A stretch of DNA of 64,000 nt from Gammaproteobacteria bacterium (GCA_004172865.1 SEBV01000014.1:1-64000); one strand, 5' to 3'; shown: positions 25,198-34,604, numbered from the stretch's first letter. A program made the numbers and translations. Notes: generated from the letters alone by a model not told the origin.

Positions 25198-26334
25198 TTA
25201 ATATTCGTTAAAGATGCGAGTAACTTCTTTAATGTCGCTACTTTTTGTTAAAGCTAACTGCAACAAAATGCGCGCTTTTTCCGGCATAAAATTATCGCCT
25301 GGAACAATTTTGGCTTCGTTCCTGCGAATCGTATCTTGCACGCGGCCACCGTGAGTTCGCGCTGTGGCAACCACAACTACACCTTTAGCTTGCGCACGTT
25401 TAATCGCTTCGGTCTGGCCAGCAGTTGGGCTACCGGCACCCGTACCGTCGACAATGATTCCCTTAACGCCGTTGGCAACCATGGCATCAATAATGTAAGC
25501 AGGTGCATCGCGGTAAGCGTAAGCAACTTCTACTTTCGGTAGTGATGGAAAATCCATACCGGCAAATTCAGAATCGTTGGTGTGACGACGAACAGGTTCG
25601 CGATAAAATTTAATTTGATCCGGGTCGGCATAACCAAGCGCACCTACATCGACACCTTTAAAAGTATTCACACGATAAGCGCTGGTTTTGCTCACATCGC
25701 GCGCTGGAGTAATCACTTGATTCATGCAATGCAAAACACCTTTATTCCACGCATCTTTTGAACCAGCTACGCGCACAGCATCGTACAAATTACGGGGGCC
25801 ATCGCCACTCAAACCGGTCCAGGGGCGTTGCGAACCAACAAACACAATTGGCTTGTTCGTTTTAACAGTGAGGTTCATATAAAAAGCAGTTTCGGCCATG
25901 GTATTGGTGCCGTGCGTTACTACAATTCCATCAACACCTGCATCTTTTGCCAGCTCGTTAAGACGTTTAGCAACGCGTTGGAAATCTTCAAAAGTTTCAC
26001 CCGCAGCGCGATCTTGCGGCGCGCGTTGATCTTCAAGTGTAATGTTCGCCACGCCTTTTAATTCTGGTAAATCTTCGACCCACTCTTCCGGGTTTACACG
26101 AAAATCTTTGCCGCCGTAATTGCTAATATTCAATCGTGTATCAGCACTACTTGCGATAGTTCCGCCCATGGACATAAGCACAATGTTGGGTAATTTAACA
26201 TCCGCTCCTGGCATAGCAGGCTGCGGTGCGTAGGTAGGAATTTCTTGCGCAAGCGCAGGCAAACTAACGCTTAAAATCAGCGCCGTTAACCAGCGCGAAC
26301 GCGGTACAAAAATTTGCAAAAATTGATTGATCAT
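25198..26334 (-). CDS. Exported type II asparaginase-fold protein A, nucleophile Thr replaced
   Basis: A 378-residue asparaginase-family protein with a Sec signal (cleavage after ALA). The fold is clear: VTHGTNTMAETAF, FVGSQRPWTGLSGDGPRNLYDA, the Lys-containing ARDVSKTSAYRV, and the usual C-terminal KARILLQLALTK...IFNEY. However, the first motif reads LMSMGGTIA where family members have TGGTIA, so the primary nucleophile Thr is Met. The second motif is GTNT instead of GTDT, losing the Asp that binds the substrate alpha-amino group. Activity on free asparagine is doubtful. It lies 128 bp after asparaginase B on the same strand. Confidence 0.85.
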   Translation of the reverse strand: MINQFLQIFVPRSRWLTALILSVSLPALAQEIPTYAPQPAMPGADVKLPNIVLMSMGGTIASSADTRLNISNYGGKDFRVNPEEWVEDLPELKGVANITLEDQRAPQDRAAGETFEDFQRVAKRLNELAKDAGVDGIVVTHGTNTMAETAFYMNLTVKTNKPIVFVGSQRPWTGLSGDGPRNLYDAVRVAGSKDAWNKGVLHCMNQVITPARDVSKTSAYRVNTFKGVDVGALGYADPDQIKFYREPVRRHTNDSEFAGMDFPSLPKVEVAYAYRDAPAYIIDAMVANGVKGIIVDGTGAGSPTAGQTEAIKRAQAKGVVVVATARTHGGRVQDTIRRNEAKIVPGDNFMPEKARILLQLALTKSSDIKEVTRIFNEY

Positions 26335-26462
26335 ACGCTCGCACCTATTTGCTAAGTATTCATCGTGGTGGCTAAAAGTATTCGGTGACTGTTTAACTAA
26401 TTGTTGTTGCGCGATAAATGTATTGATTTAAAAATTTATCGCGCACACAAAAACATCCCGCA

Positions 26463-27503
26463 TTAATATTCATTAAACATGCGCTGGATTTCTTTCGGAT
26501 CCGTTGTTTTCGTTAAAGCTAAACGCAACAGAATGCGCGCTTTGTGCGGTGGCAAATTGTCTGAAGTTACAATACCCAAACCGGCTTGTTTTTCGCTTTC
26601 CACTACCCGACCAGAACCTTTACGATCACTCTTCACAAACACCACGCCTTTCTTCTGGCCTTTCTTAATGGCTTTATCATCATTGTCGGTAAGAACGATG
26701 CCTTTAGCCCCGGCAGAAACGAACGCTTTGATCGCAGAATCGTCAGATTCCTGATAAACATAAGTCACATCAACGCGCGGCAAATCTTTCAGATTTGAAA
26801 CATCAAATTCACTTTTGGATGTGTGGCGATAAGTAGGTTTGCGGTAAAAAACAATGCGGTCAGAATCGGTATAACCGAGTGGACCCATATCGCGTGCAAT
26901 AAAAGTATCAACGCGGTAGGTGTTATTTTTTGTCGTATCACGAGCAGCATTTATTTCATCGTTCAACATAATCATCACGCCGTAACCGCGCGCTTCTGGC
27001 GAAGCTGCAACACGAACTGCGTTGTATAAATTGAACGGGCCATCACGGCTTACCGCGGTAAATGGACGCATGGCACCAACAACCATTACGGGCTTGTCAG
27101 ACTTGATAACGAGATTTAAAAAGTAAGCAGTTTCTTCAAGCGTTGCGGTTCCGTGAGTAATAACCGCGCCAGAAGATTCCGGTAACGCGAGCCACTCATT
27201 CACATCTTTCGCAAGTTTAAGAAGTATCTTGGCGTTAATACCGCCAGAACCTATATTCGATTCTTCGAGGTAAGTAACATTGGCAATTTTTTTAAGCTCG
27301 GGTAAATCGTTAATAAGATCTTCTGGCCCGATTTTTCCGGCAGAATATTCCATTAACTTTTGACGATGATCCCCCTTACTTTGGATGGTACCGCCAGTAG
27401 TAAATAATTTAACATTGGGCAATTGCGCCTGAGCAAACGCAACACCAGACAAAAGAAAAATAAACAAGCCACAAAATTTGCGGCAAAGAAGCGTGCGAGA
27501 CAT
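26463..27503 (-). CDS. Exported type II asparaginase-fold protein B
   Basis: Start placed at ATG 27503, which opens the signal peptide (MSRTLLCRKFCGLFIFLL, cleavage after AFAQA). Catalytic Thr motifs are present: FTTGGTIQS and THGTATLEETAYF; Lys is in ARDTTKNNTYRV. The Asp of GTDT is Ala here, so the pocket that holds the alpha-amino group of asparagine is altered. The C-terminus LLRLALTKTTDPKEIQRMFNEY is typical of periplasmic asparaginases. It is the first gene of a likely unit with asparaginase A, amidase copy 4 and the acetamidase, and has the shared promoter 50 bp upstream. Confidence 0.87.
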   Translation of the reverse strand: MSRTLLCRKFCGLFIFLLSGVAFAQAQLPNVKLFTTGGTIQSKGDHRQKLMEYSAGKIGPEDLINDLPELKKIANVTYLEESNIGSGGINAKILLKLAKDVNEWLALPESSGAVITHGTATLEETAYFLNLVIKSDKPVMVVGAMRPFTAVSRDGPFNLYNAVRVAASPEARGYGVMIMLNDEINAARDTTKNNTYRVDTFIARDMGPLGYTDSDRIVFYRKPTYRHTSKSEFDVSNLKDLPRVDVTYVYQESDDSAIKAFVSAGAKGIVLTDNDDKAIKKGQKKGVVFVKSDRKGSGRVVESEKQAGLGIVTSDNLPPHKARILLRLALTKTTDPKEIQRMFNEY

Positions 27504-27552
27504 GCACTGTCCTCCAGCGAACCATGCCACTATTAGCATTGGTGCTTATGAA

Positions 27553-27579
27553 GACGCATAATGTGGAGATCCCCCTACC
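27553..27579 (-). promoter_or_regulatory. ECF-type promoter of the asparaginase B unit
   Basis: On the minus strand: GGTAGGG (27573-27579), 15 bp, GCGTC followed by TTC (27553-27557). It lies 50 bp before the start codon of asparaginase B. Confidence 0.7.
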
Positions 27580-27761
27580 AGAGAATGGCGAGGAAATAAT
27601 GGCAATACTGGCGCGATGCTTTTATTTGATAATTAAGTTTATTTAAAACTTGCGCTGTTTTTTTAATTAAGATGCAAACATCTAAATATTATTTTTATTT
27701 TTTAACCAAAAAATCCTAACTTCGAATAACTCACTTTATCAACACTTTAAGGAGCTATTAC

Positions 27762-28136
27762 ATGATCGATCACACAGGCATAGGCGTTTCAAACGTCACA
27801 ACTGCTTCTACATTTTATGATGCTGCTCTCGGCGCTCTCGGCATGAAAGGCGTAATGCAGTTGCCGGAAAATATTGGCTCGGATGGTATTGGGTACGGCA
27901 TTGAATATCCCATTTTCTGGATAGATTGTTTCCACCCACATTCAACTCGGCAGCACACGGCCTTTCTTGCCAAAAGTCGTGCAGAGGTAGATGCTTTTTA
28001 TAAGGCAGCGATAGCAGCCGGTGGAACGGATAACGGCGGCCCAGCGCAACGTGAAAAACAATCGACACCAATTTATTATGCTGCATTTGTGCTTGATCTG
28101 GATGGGAATAATATTGAAGCCGTTTTTCGTGGTTAG
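27762..28136 (+). CDS. VOC-family (glyoxalase-like) protein
   Basis: The 124-residue protein has the vicinal oxygen chelate pattern: MIDHTGIGVSNVTTASTFYDAAL at the start, HTAFLAKSRAEVDAFYKAA in the middle and AAFVLDLDGNNIEAVF at the end, where His, His and Glu are the usual metal ligands. The family includes glyoxalases, dioxygenases and resistance proteins, so the reaction is unknown. AAGGAG nine bases before the ATG is a good ribosome-binding site. It is followed 46 bp later by a second VOC gene; the pair is on the strand opposite to the asparaginase genes. Confidence 0.85.
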   Translation: MIDHTGIGVSNVTTASTFYDAALGALGMKGVMQLPENIGSDGIGYGIEYPIFWIDCFHPHSTRQHTAFLAKSRAEVDAFYKAAIAAGGTDNGGPAQREKQSTPIYYAAFVLDLDGNNIEAVFRG

Positions 28137-28182
28137 CATTAACAGAAAATAAATTCGAGATAAATATTTTCGGGAACGCATT

Positions 28183-28590
28183 ATGAGTCATCACCAAGGC
28201 CGTTTAATTGATCACATTCACATTCGGGTTAAAGACCTCGAAGCGAGCAAACGCTTTTACCGCGCTGTACTTGAAGCGATGGATCTTATGCATGGATACG
28301 GCGAAGGTGATAATTATTTTTATGCCGATGAACTTTATGTTGATGTCGCTGAAGATAAAATTTCACATATCCACTTGGCATTTCAAGCCAAAGACAAAGA
28401 TGTCGTACGTAAATTTTATGAAGCAGCAATTGGTGCAGGCGGAAAAGATAACGGAAAACCTGGCCCACGAAACTATCATCCCGGTTATTACGGTGCGTTT
28501 GTATTTGATCCCGATGGTAATAATATTGAAGCGGTGTGGCACGGGGCGGCCAAACGCTCAGCGGAGTCAGTAATAATTGATCTTGAATAA
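28183..28590 (+). CDS. Second VOC-family protein
   Basis: A 135-residue paralogue of the preceding gene: LIDHIHIRVKDLEASKRFY, then HIHLAFQAKDKDVVRKFYEAA and GAFVFDPDGNNIEAVWHG. The presumed metal ligands (His in HIHI, His in HIHLAF, Glu in IEAVWHG) are present. Single-module VOC proteins form domain-swapped dimers; two adjacent genes could give homo- or heterodimers. The substrate is not evident. No shared promoter motif was found upstream of the VOC pair. Confidence 0.85.
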   Translation: MSHHQGRLIDHIHIRVKDLEASKRFYRAVLEAMDLMHGYGEGDNYFYADELYVDVAEDKISHIHLAFQAKDKDVVRKFYEAAIGAGGKDNGKPGPRNYHPGYYGAFVFDPDGNNIEAVWHGAAKRSAESVIIDLE

Positions 28591-28656
28591 ATTCAATATT
28601 AATTAACACTAAATATGTGATCACCAAATTCCAATTTTTGGTTATGAGTAGACAAT

Positions 28657-28896
28657 ATGAAAATACCTTTCGACAACAATACTGGAGAGTTCTACAAGCT
28701 TGATATCATCACTGCAGATATTGAAAATGGAGATGGAATTGTTCTCACTTTAAATAGCAAAGCATGTGAATCTTTTTCCAAACTATTTTCAGATTTAGCA
28801 AAAGAAGAAAATTGTGCTCACATCCACCTTGGCTATAGTGATTCCGAGCCGCAAGGTCCAGGCTTGCGCATAGTGCTGTTAAACGATGCTGGTTAA
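28657..28896 (+). CDS. Small hypothetical protein
   Basis: A 79-residue acidic soluble protein (KLDIITADIENGDGIVLTL, HIHLGYSDSEPQGPGLRIVL). No signal peptide and no family I recognise. It follows the VOC pair by 66 bp on the plus strand and converges on amidase copy 5. The compact beta-rich look suggests a small stand-alone domain. No good terminator is seen in the 110 bp between it and copy 5. Confidence 0.5.
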   Translation: MKIPFDNNTGEFYKLDIITADIENGDGIVLTLNSKACESFSKLFSDLAKEENCAHIHLGYSDSEPQGPGLRIVLLNDAG

Positions 28897-29006
28897 CGGA
28901 AAATTTCATGTCTCAGAAACAAACTGATCTCGAAATTAATTTGCTCCTGCAGTGCCATTAGAATTAAGACTCCATTGGTTTTTAGTAGGTTAAATTATTA
29001 CCTAAT

Positions 29007-31301
29007 CTATTTTACCAACGGCCCAAAATCACTCGGCGGTTTACGATGTTTAGTCGCGGCTTCGTAAATATATGCAACTTTAAGAATCATAGGTTCGTCA
29101 CCAATTCCCGACCAAAATGAAATTCCGTAGGGCATTGGGTTTTTCAATGTGGTTGGTGCAGTTTCGTTGGCGGTTTCTTTGTATTCGTCTTTCTTTTCAT
29201 TTAACACAAATGTGGGTTCATAAATTACGCTATTGAAACCGGCGGGCACAGTAATTTCTGGAATACCTAAATCTGCGCTGGTAGGGAAACGACCTGTTGG
29301 GCGATTATTTACAGTCGGTTGATTGGCATAACCGATAAGTGCGGGTGGAATAGTTGTGGTTGGGTTAACCAATAAATCCAGATTATTTTGTTGCATAACT
29401 TTATTCACCACCATGCGCATTACGTCGCGCATTTTTACGCGTTGAGTGATGCCGTCGGTTTGAATATTGATTGTGTTTTCCCAATTTTCCATAGCCACAT
29501 CGCGGTTTTGTACATAGTATTTGGCGTTGGCATTCAAGCTGTGCCAATCGCTAATTTTGCTGTCGCCACGCATCGCTAAATATTGCGCCATGTGCAAACT
29601 AAAACTCGCGGTACGCGGTGAACTTGTTACGGTGCGGATATTTAATTTTTCCGAAAGTGGTACTTGCCCTAACGAAACTTTTGCCATGTAGTCACGACTA
29701 GTTATGTCGTAACCGGGAACTTCAAACATTTGTTTTTTATCGGTAATTTGCGCGAGATATTCGGGCATAAGCATTGGCAAAATTTCTGCGAGCGCTTGTT
29801 GGAATGTGTAAGTCATATCCGGGATTCCAGCATCATCGGGATAGGCGGGATCTTTTGATTCCACCAATTCCGCACCCAATTCATCGCGCAATACACGTTT
29901 CATTTCTTCATTACTTTGATCGCTAATCGCGCGGTCATTCGCAGCATGTTTGACCATATATTCACGCACAATACCAATGCGCAGACCGGCCAAAGGTTTT
30001 TTGCCTTTCTTTGTATTCTCTACAGTGAATGATGCATAAGGTTGATTTGGAATTAATGATTTTGGTAAAGCGCTATAGACATCGCGCGGGTCAAAATAAC
30101 CGCGTTGCGGATCTTTCAATGCATCCAAAACTTGTGCGGTATCGCGAACCGATTTGCAATGAATTCCTGCGCGATCCAGATAAGGATCCGCACCAATCGC
30201 ACCGCCATAGGCCATTAAACCTTTGGTCGTTACAAAGCCGACAACGCCGCTGCGCCACGCTGGTTGGCGACACGAGCCACCGGTTTCTTCGCAGATAGAA
30301 CACATACTTAAATTAGCGCCGACTGATACCGCCGAACCTGAACTTGAACCACCAGTTTCGCGCGCTGTGTCGTATGGGTTACAGGTTGCGCCGCCCCAGG
30401 TACTGCGTGCGCCCGCACCATAAACTTTGGTTTTTTGTTTTGCATTGCCGGTGGGATCACCCGCGCCGCCGTTGTATTCAGAGAGATTAGCTTTGGCGTA
30501 AATGATGGCGCCTTTCGCGCGCAATTCAGCAACGACTGTGGCGTCTTTGGGTGGAGCATCCAACGCGTATGCAGCATCGGCACCGCCGGTGGAACGCATA
30601 TCTGCCGTGTCGTAAACATCTTTAAACGAGAAGGCAACGCAGTACATGGGCATCTTTTTTAAATCGGGTTTGCGGCCATATTTCGCATCAAGTTCAGCAG
30701 CAGTTTCAAGCGCATCTGGCTGCTTACGAAAGTTGTCACAAGCTGCCTGGCAACTCGCTGGCAAGGGGCCATCTTTAGGCGCGAGATCACAACTGGCACT
30801 GCAACTGACCGAACGCTCACCACGAATATTCAAGGTATTTAATGCGCTCAATTGTTTGGTGCCGGGAATTCCCACCAAAGTACCAAATTGCAAATTAACT
30901 GCAGAATTAGATGCGGCGGTATCCATGTGTCCATATTCAATCGGCAAGCCTTTATAGCTCGCAAGATCGGGCAGCAACGTATTCGCAGCAACAGTTGTGG
31001 TTGGAAATTGCAATGCTTGCCCGGCGCGTATCGGACCGGTCGCTGGCGCAATGTTCGCACCGTCTTTAGTCACTAATTGAGTGCAGACGCCATTGAATGC
31101 TTTTGCGCGATCTATATAGGACTGCACCACATCCACACAAGTAGTTTTGCCTTTTTTAATCGCCGCGTGCACATCGTCAATACTCGCCTCTTCGATTTGG
31201 AAGGTGGATTTAGCAAAGGCATGACTCGAAATACATAAGGTTAAGACGAAACCCATCTTGATAAATAACGCCATCAATCGATTCTTATTAATCAAATTCA
31301 T
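29007..31301 (-). CDS. Exported cysteine-rich amidase (copy 5)
   Basis: Start at ATG 31301, which opens a Sec signal (cleavage after SHAFA); the longer frame to 31388 would overlap the promoter. About 764 residues, the large amidase type shared with copies 3 and 7. Triad: Lys in SFKDVYDTADMRS, cis-Ser in TGGSSSGSA, nucleophile in CEETGGSCRQPA. Multiple Cys pairs (CSASCDLAPKDGPLPASC) suggest disulfides. The C-terminus is intact (YGISFWSGIGDEPM, then HRKPPSDFGPLVK) and shows what copy 3 has lost. The shared promoter lies 67 bp upstream, arranged back-to-back with a plus-strand copy for the JmjC gene. Confidence 0.88.
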   Translation of the reverse strand: MNLINKNRLMALFIKMGFVLTLCISSHAFAKSTFQIEEASIDDVHAAIKKGKTTCVDVVQSYIDRAKAFNGVCTQLVTKDGANIAPATGPIRAGQALQFPTTTVAANTLLPDLASYKGLPIEYGHMDTAASNSAVNLQFGTLVGIPGTKQLSALNTLNIRGERSVSCSASCDLAPKDGPLPASCQAACDNFRKQPDALETAAELDAKYGRKPDLKKMPMYCVAFSFKDVYDTADMRSTGGADAAYALDAPPKDATVVAELRAKGAIIYAKANLSEYNGGAGDPTGNAKQKTKVYGAGARSTWGGATCNPYDTARETGGSSSGSAVSVGANLSMCSICEETGGSCRQPAWRSGVVGFVTTKGLMAYGGAIGADPYLDRAGIHCKSVRDTAQVLDALKDPQRGYFDPRDVYSALPKSLIPNQPYASFTVENTKKGKKPLAGLRIGIVREYMVKHAANDRAISDQSNEEMKRVLRDELGAELVESKDPAYPDDAGIPDMTYTFQQALAEILPMLMPEYLAQITDKKQMFEVPGYDITSRDYMAKVSLGQVPLSEKLNIRTVTSSPRTASFSLHMAQYLAMRGDSKISDWHSLNANAKYYVQNRDVAMENWENTINIQTDGITQRVKMRDVMRMVVNKVMQQNNLDLLVNPTTTIPPALIGYANQPTVNNRPTGRFPTSADLGIPEITVPAGFNSVIYEPTFVLNEKKDEYKETANETAPTTLKNPMPYGISFWSGIGDEPMILKVAYIYEAATKHRKPPSDFGPLVK

Positions 31302-31367
31302 ACTCGCCCTCGCCCCATTAGCAAATCCTCCTCGAACGAGAAGGTGGTGTGTGTCTTTGGCTATAGA

Positions 31368-31394
31368 GACGAGGAGGATATGCGCCACCCTACT
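31368..31394 (-). promoter_or_regulatory. ECF-type promoter of amidase copy 5
   Basis: On the minus strand: AGTAGGG (31388-31394, one mismatch to GGTAGGG), 15 bp, TCGTC then TC (31368-31372). It is divergent from the plus-strand copy at 31424-31450. Confidence 0.6.
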
Positions 31395-31423
31395 GAAATC
31401 GCATTTTCGAAAACGTCAGCGTT

Positions 31424-31450
31424 GGTAGGGGCAGGTCTTTTCGGAGCGTC
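31424..31450 (+). promoter_or_regulatory. ECF-type promoter of the JmjC-asparaginase C unit
   Basis: On the plus strand: GGTAGGG (31424-31430), 15 bp, GCGTC followed by TAAG (31446-31450). Exact consensus. It lies 166 bp before the JmjC start codon. Confidence 0.68.
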
Positions 31451-31616
31451 TAAGACTGGGTAGTGGTGTCTAATTGTTACAGCAATAATTTTATCGACTC
31501 GATGATTAGGATTTGTATTGTTTAGTTGTTATGAGTTTTTTCTATTTTTAAACTTTATTGTTAGTTTGCGAAAAAATTATATTCCTCTGCATCTGTAGCG
31601 AGGCTTTGCGATATTC

Positions 31617-32771
31617 ATGCTTAATTTTCCATTAACTCACACAGATTTCTTAACGAATTATTTCGAGCAAAAACCTATTTTTTGTAGCGGCGCCCTACAC
31701 GAATCTTTATTCACTTGGCAAGACATTGATGCCCTCCTAAATACTCAGGAACCCGACGAACGCAGAACGCAAATGTTCCTCAATGGTCAAGTTCCGCCAC
31801 AACATTTTTTAGATGATATTTTCGAATTCGGCCGCGTTAAAAAGCGCATCAACAAAGATCGTTTTTATAAATTGCTGCAACACGGCGCTACACTCGTAAT
31901 CAATCAAGCCGAAGACGTTTCAACACCCGCAAAACGTTTATGCGCAGACATTGGAAAGTTCGTTCACCAAACCACGAGTTGCAATGCGTATGTATCTGCC
32001 GAAGCTGCTGGCACTTTCGGCAAACATTGGGATACGCACGATGTATTCGCCGTACAACTTATCGGCAAAAAACACTGGCAATTATTTGAACCGACCTTGC
32101 CTTTGCCGCTGAGCTATCAAACCAGCTCCAAGTTCGCGCCACCATCAAGAGCACCCGATTTTGAATGCACTATGTGCGAAGGTGACGTGCTGTATGTTCC
32201 GCGCGGCTGGTGGCATGAAGTAACGCCCGTGACTGGCGAAAGCCTGCATTTATCAGTGGGAACCTATCCACCAACAACGCTCGACTACGTGATGTGGATA
32301 TGCAGAACGCAACTTCCGCAATTATTGGATGCGAGAAAAACGTGCAGTATTAACGCCGATGATCCCGCCTTTGCACAAACGATGTTGCACCTCATGCAAG
32401 AGGCGATCAATCAACATAACCTCGATGGTTTTATCAGCAAACATCGCTCCGGTGAAAAACTCAATGGTGAATTTCACACGGAATTCGCGCTACAGAAATT
32501 AAACTTTAGTGACGACCTCGAAGTATCCCTCGCCAGTGTTTATACATTTGTTTCGAACACAAATGAAATTTCAGTAAATGACATCAACTTGAATTTAAAT
32601 GTCAGCGGTCGGGCGGTAGTTGAGTTGCTGCAAAAAAGAGGAACGCTTTGCTGGGACGACATCCGCAATCAACTTTCCGAAATTCCTGCTGAATCGCTAC
32701 AACAAACCGTGCTGGACTTAAGTTGTTACGAGCTTATTAATCTTCATGTTCCCAAGCGTTCCAAAAATTAA
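31617..32771 (+). CDS. JmjC/cupin-type 2-oxoglutarate oxygenase, ROXA-like
   Basis: The 384-residue protein matches the JmjC-like ribosomal oxygenase group (cupin_4): KPIFCSGALHES near the start, the iron ligands in GKHWDTHDVFAVQLIGKKHW (His-x-Asp, about residues 140-144) and the distal His in VPRGWWHEV (about 200). A winged-helix-like C-terminus follows (LLQKRGTLCWDDIRNQL). Such enzymes hydroxylate protein side chains using iron and 2-oxoglutarate. There is no signal peptide, so it acts in the cytoplasm, unlike most products of the locus. It precedes the asparaginase-like gene by 59 bp and shares its promoter. The target protein is unknown. Confidence 0.8.
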   Translation: MLNFPLTHTDFLTNYFEQKPIFCSGALHESLFTWQDIDALLNTQEPDERRTQMFLNGQVPPQHFLDDIFEFGRVKKRINKDRFYKLLQHGATLVINQAEDVSTPAKRLCADIGKFVHQTTSCNAYVSAEAAGTFGKHWDTHDVFAVQLIGKKHWQLFEPTLPLPLSYQTSSKFAPPSRAPDFECTMCEGDVLYVPRGWWHEVTPVTGESLHLSVGTYPPTTLDYVMWICRTQLPQLLDARKTCSINADDPAFAQTMLHLMQEAINQHNLDGFISKHRSGEKLNGEFHTEFALQKLNFSDDLEVSLASVYTFVSNTNEISVNDINLNLNVSGRAVVELLQKRGTLCWDDIRNQLSEIPAESLQQTVLDLSCYELINLHVPKRSKN

Positions 32772-32830
32772 TTATTCAAGCTGAATGAATAACAATTGCC
32801 AATAATCGTTAAAAAATTAAGGAGGTCTTA

Positions 32831-34585
32831 ATGAAAATTCGATCAAACACACACGCAAAAAAAATATCGATGCTAGCATGTATTTTTACCCAAACTCTGC
32901 TGGTGACCAGCATGGCGCAAGCCGCAGAAGCCAAACCGAAAATTGCGATTTTTTCTGGCCCAACAGCAACCATCCAAAACAATAAACCTTTAATCACCAG
33001 CAATAAAGCGCGCGAGCAATACGGCCTACCGTTGCATAAAGATCAATGGGGCGATGTAACTGCCGACTGGCCGCGCTATCAGCGTTTGGCTGCGCCGGTA
33101 ACTGTTTATGTTGAGCAATTTACGGCACATCCGCTTGAGGCAGATGTAAAAGAACTTTATGCAGCGCCCGATGGCTATGTAAATTCCAAAGGCGAATTTT
33201 CAAAAACTAAAACCAGCGACGCTGACAAACCTGTTTATGCGATAACCCTAAAACCGGAAGACGGTTTATATGCACTGCCCTACATGGGCCGTCAGGTAAA
33301 TGGTCAGCCGTGGGAAGGCGTTTCAACTGATCCCAAAGCGCCTTTTTCACAATCGCGCCAAACTTTTGTGCCCGATGGCTCACGCATTTTTGAAGAAATC
33401 GAACGCAATGGTGGCGAGATTTATAGCAAAGCAAATTACGATTTTTATCGCGCAGTGCCCGCAGGTGGTTACACCAAAGGTTTACCGAAATCCAAACGTA
33501 CTGATGTTGGTGACGGTGATATTGCTGCAGAAAAATTAGGCGAGAATTTCTTTTCCTATGGGCCTTATGCCGCTGCACAAGGCCGTTCAAAAATGGCAAC
33601 CTCAGTAAATTATGTGCAGAAAGCAATGAACTCAGGCAAATACGCTGGCGCAATTTGGTTGGAAGGCAGCCCTTCAGTGGAAAACACCAGCTACTGGCTC
33701 AGTTTAATGGTGGATACAAAATTGCCACTTACCGCTAACTCGGCTCACCGCAGCCGCGGTGAAATCAGCCCGGATGGCGATGCGAATATTTTAAATTCGA
33801 TTAATTTTATTCTCTCGAAAGTATGGGCAGACGAACAAGGCCGCAACCAATTAGGAACCGTGCTAGTACAAGATGAAATTATTTATTCCGCGCGCGAAAT
33901 TGAAAAAGGTGATGCTCACCCCGGCGGTTATGTTGTCACTGGCGGTTACGGTGGAATCTTCGGTTCCATGACTGCAGGTGCTTACTTAACTAATGTACCG
34001 ACTCGCAAACACACGTGGAAATCTGATGTGCGCGTAACGCAATTACCAACAAGCATTAATGGACAAGTTAAACGCAACGGAAAATTCGAAACTGTGTCGG
34101 TCACTATCAAAACAGCTGAAGGCGAACTATTACCCAGCGCAATTCCGAAAGTATCTTTGCTTAAAGGCGACACCTGGTTTGATGATGACGGCGGCCCAAA
34201 TCCAGGCAATGAAAAAGGCATTATCGCCAACATCGACCAGTTGTTAACTTATCCATTAGCCGGTTTAGTTGGTGAAGGCACAGCGCCCTATTCCAGCATG
34301 TCTGCATCGCAAGATCGCGCCTTGGAAAAAGCGGTGCTCAATGGTTTACCGGTAGTTAAAACTGCGCGCGGCGATGCAAGTGGCTTGGTAAAAGTGAACC
34401 CGAATAATTTATTTATTGAAGGAAATAATCTCACCACTACCAAGGCGCGTTTACTGTTGACGGGTGCCATTATGAAATTGGGCCCAATGCCTAGAGCGGC
34501 TGACCCAGAACACCCAACTACTGCAGAGACAGATGCAATTAAAAAGAAAATCAGTTTGTATCAAGAGATTTTTCAAACGCACTAG
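32831..34585 (+). CDS. Exported large asparaginase-like protein C, divergent active site
   Basis: The 584-residue protein, much longer than a standard asparaginase of about 350, has a Sec signal (cleavage after MAQA). The asparaginase frame is recognisable: KIAIFSGPTATIQN at the mature N-terminus, WLEGSPSVENTSYWLSLMV where family members have HGTDTMEETAYFLDLTV, SAHRSRGEISPDGDANILNSI, a Lys in SAREIEKGD, and KARLLLTGAIMKLG near the end. Thr-Asp of GTDT are Ser-Pro here, and about 200 extra residues lie between the first two motifs. It may act on a bulky amide or be non-catalytic. AAGGAGG before the ATG is a strong ribosome-binding site. It follows the JmjC gene in one unit. Confidence 0.75.
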   Translation: MKIRSNTHAKKISMLACIFTQTLLVTSMAQAAEAKPKIAIFSGPTATIQNNKPLITSNKAREQYGLPLHKDQWGDVTADWPRYQRLAAPVTVYVEQFTAHPLEADVKELYAAPDGYVNSKGEFSKTKTSDADKPVYAITLKPEDGLYALPYMGRQVNGQPWEGVSTDPKAPFSQSRQTFVPDGSRIFEEIERNGGEIYSKANYDFYRAVPAGGYTKGLPKSKRTDVGDGDIAAEKLGENFFSYGPYAAAQGRSKMATSVNYVQKAMNSGKYAGAIWLEGSPSVENTSYWLSLMVDTKLPLTANSAHRSRGEISPDGDANILNSINFILSKVWADEQGRNQLGTVLVQDEIIYSAREIEKGDAHPGGYVVTGGYGGIFGSMTAGAYLTNVPTRKHTWKSDVRVTQLPTSINGQVKRNGKFETVSVTIKTAEGELLPSAIPKVSLLKGDTWFDDDGGPNPGNEKGIIANIDQLLTYPLAGLVGEGTAPYSSMSASQDRALEKAVLNGLPVVKTARGDASGLVKVNPNNLFIEGNNLTTTKARLLLTGAIMKLGPMPRAADPEHPTTAETDAIKKKISLYQEIFQTH

Positions 34586-34604
34586 TTCTGAAATCAACTG
34601 TCGT

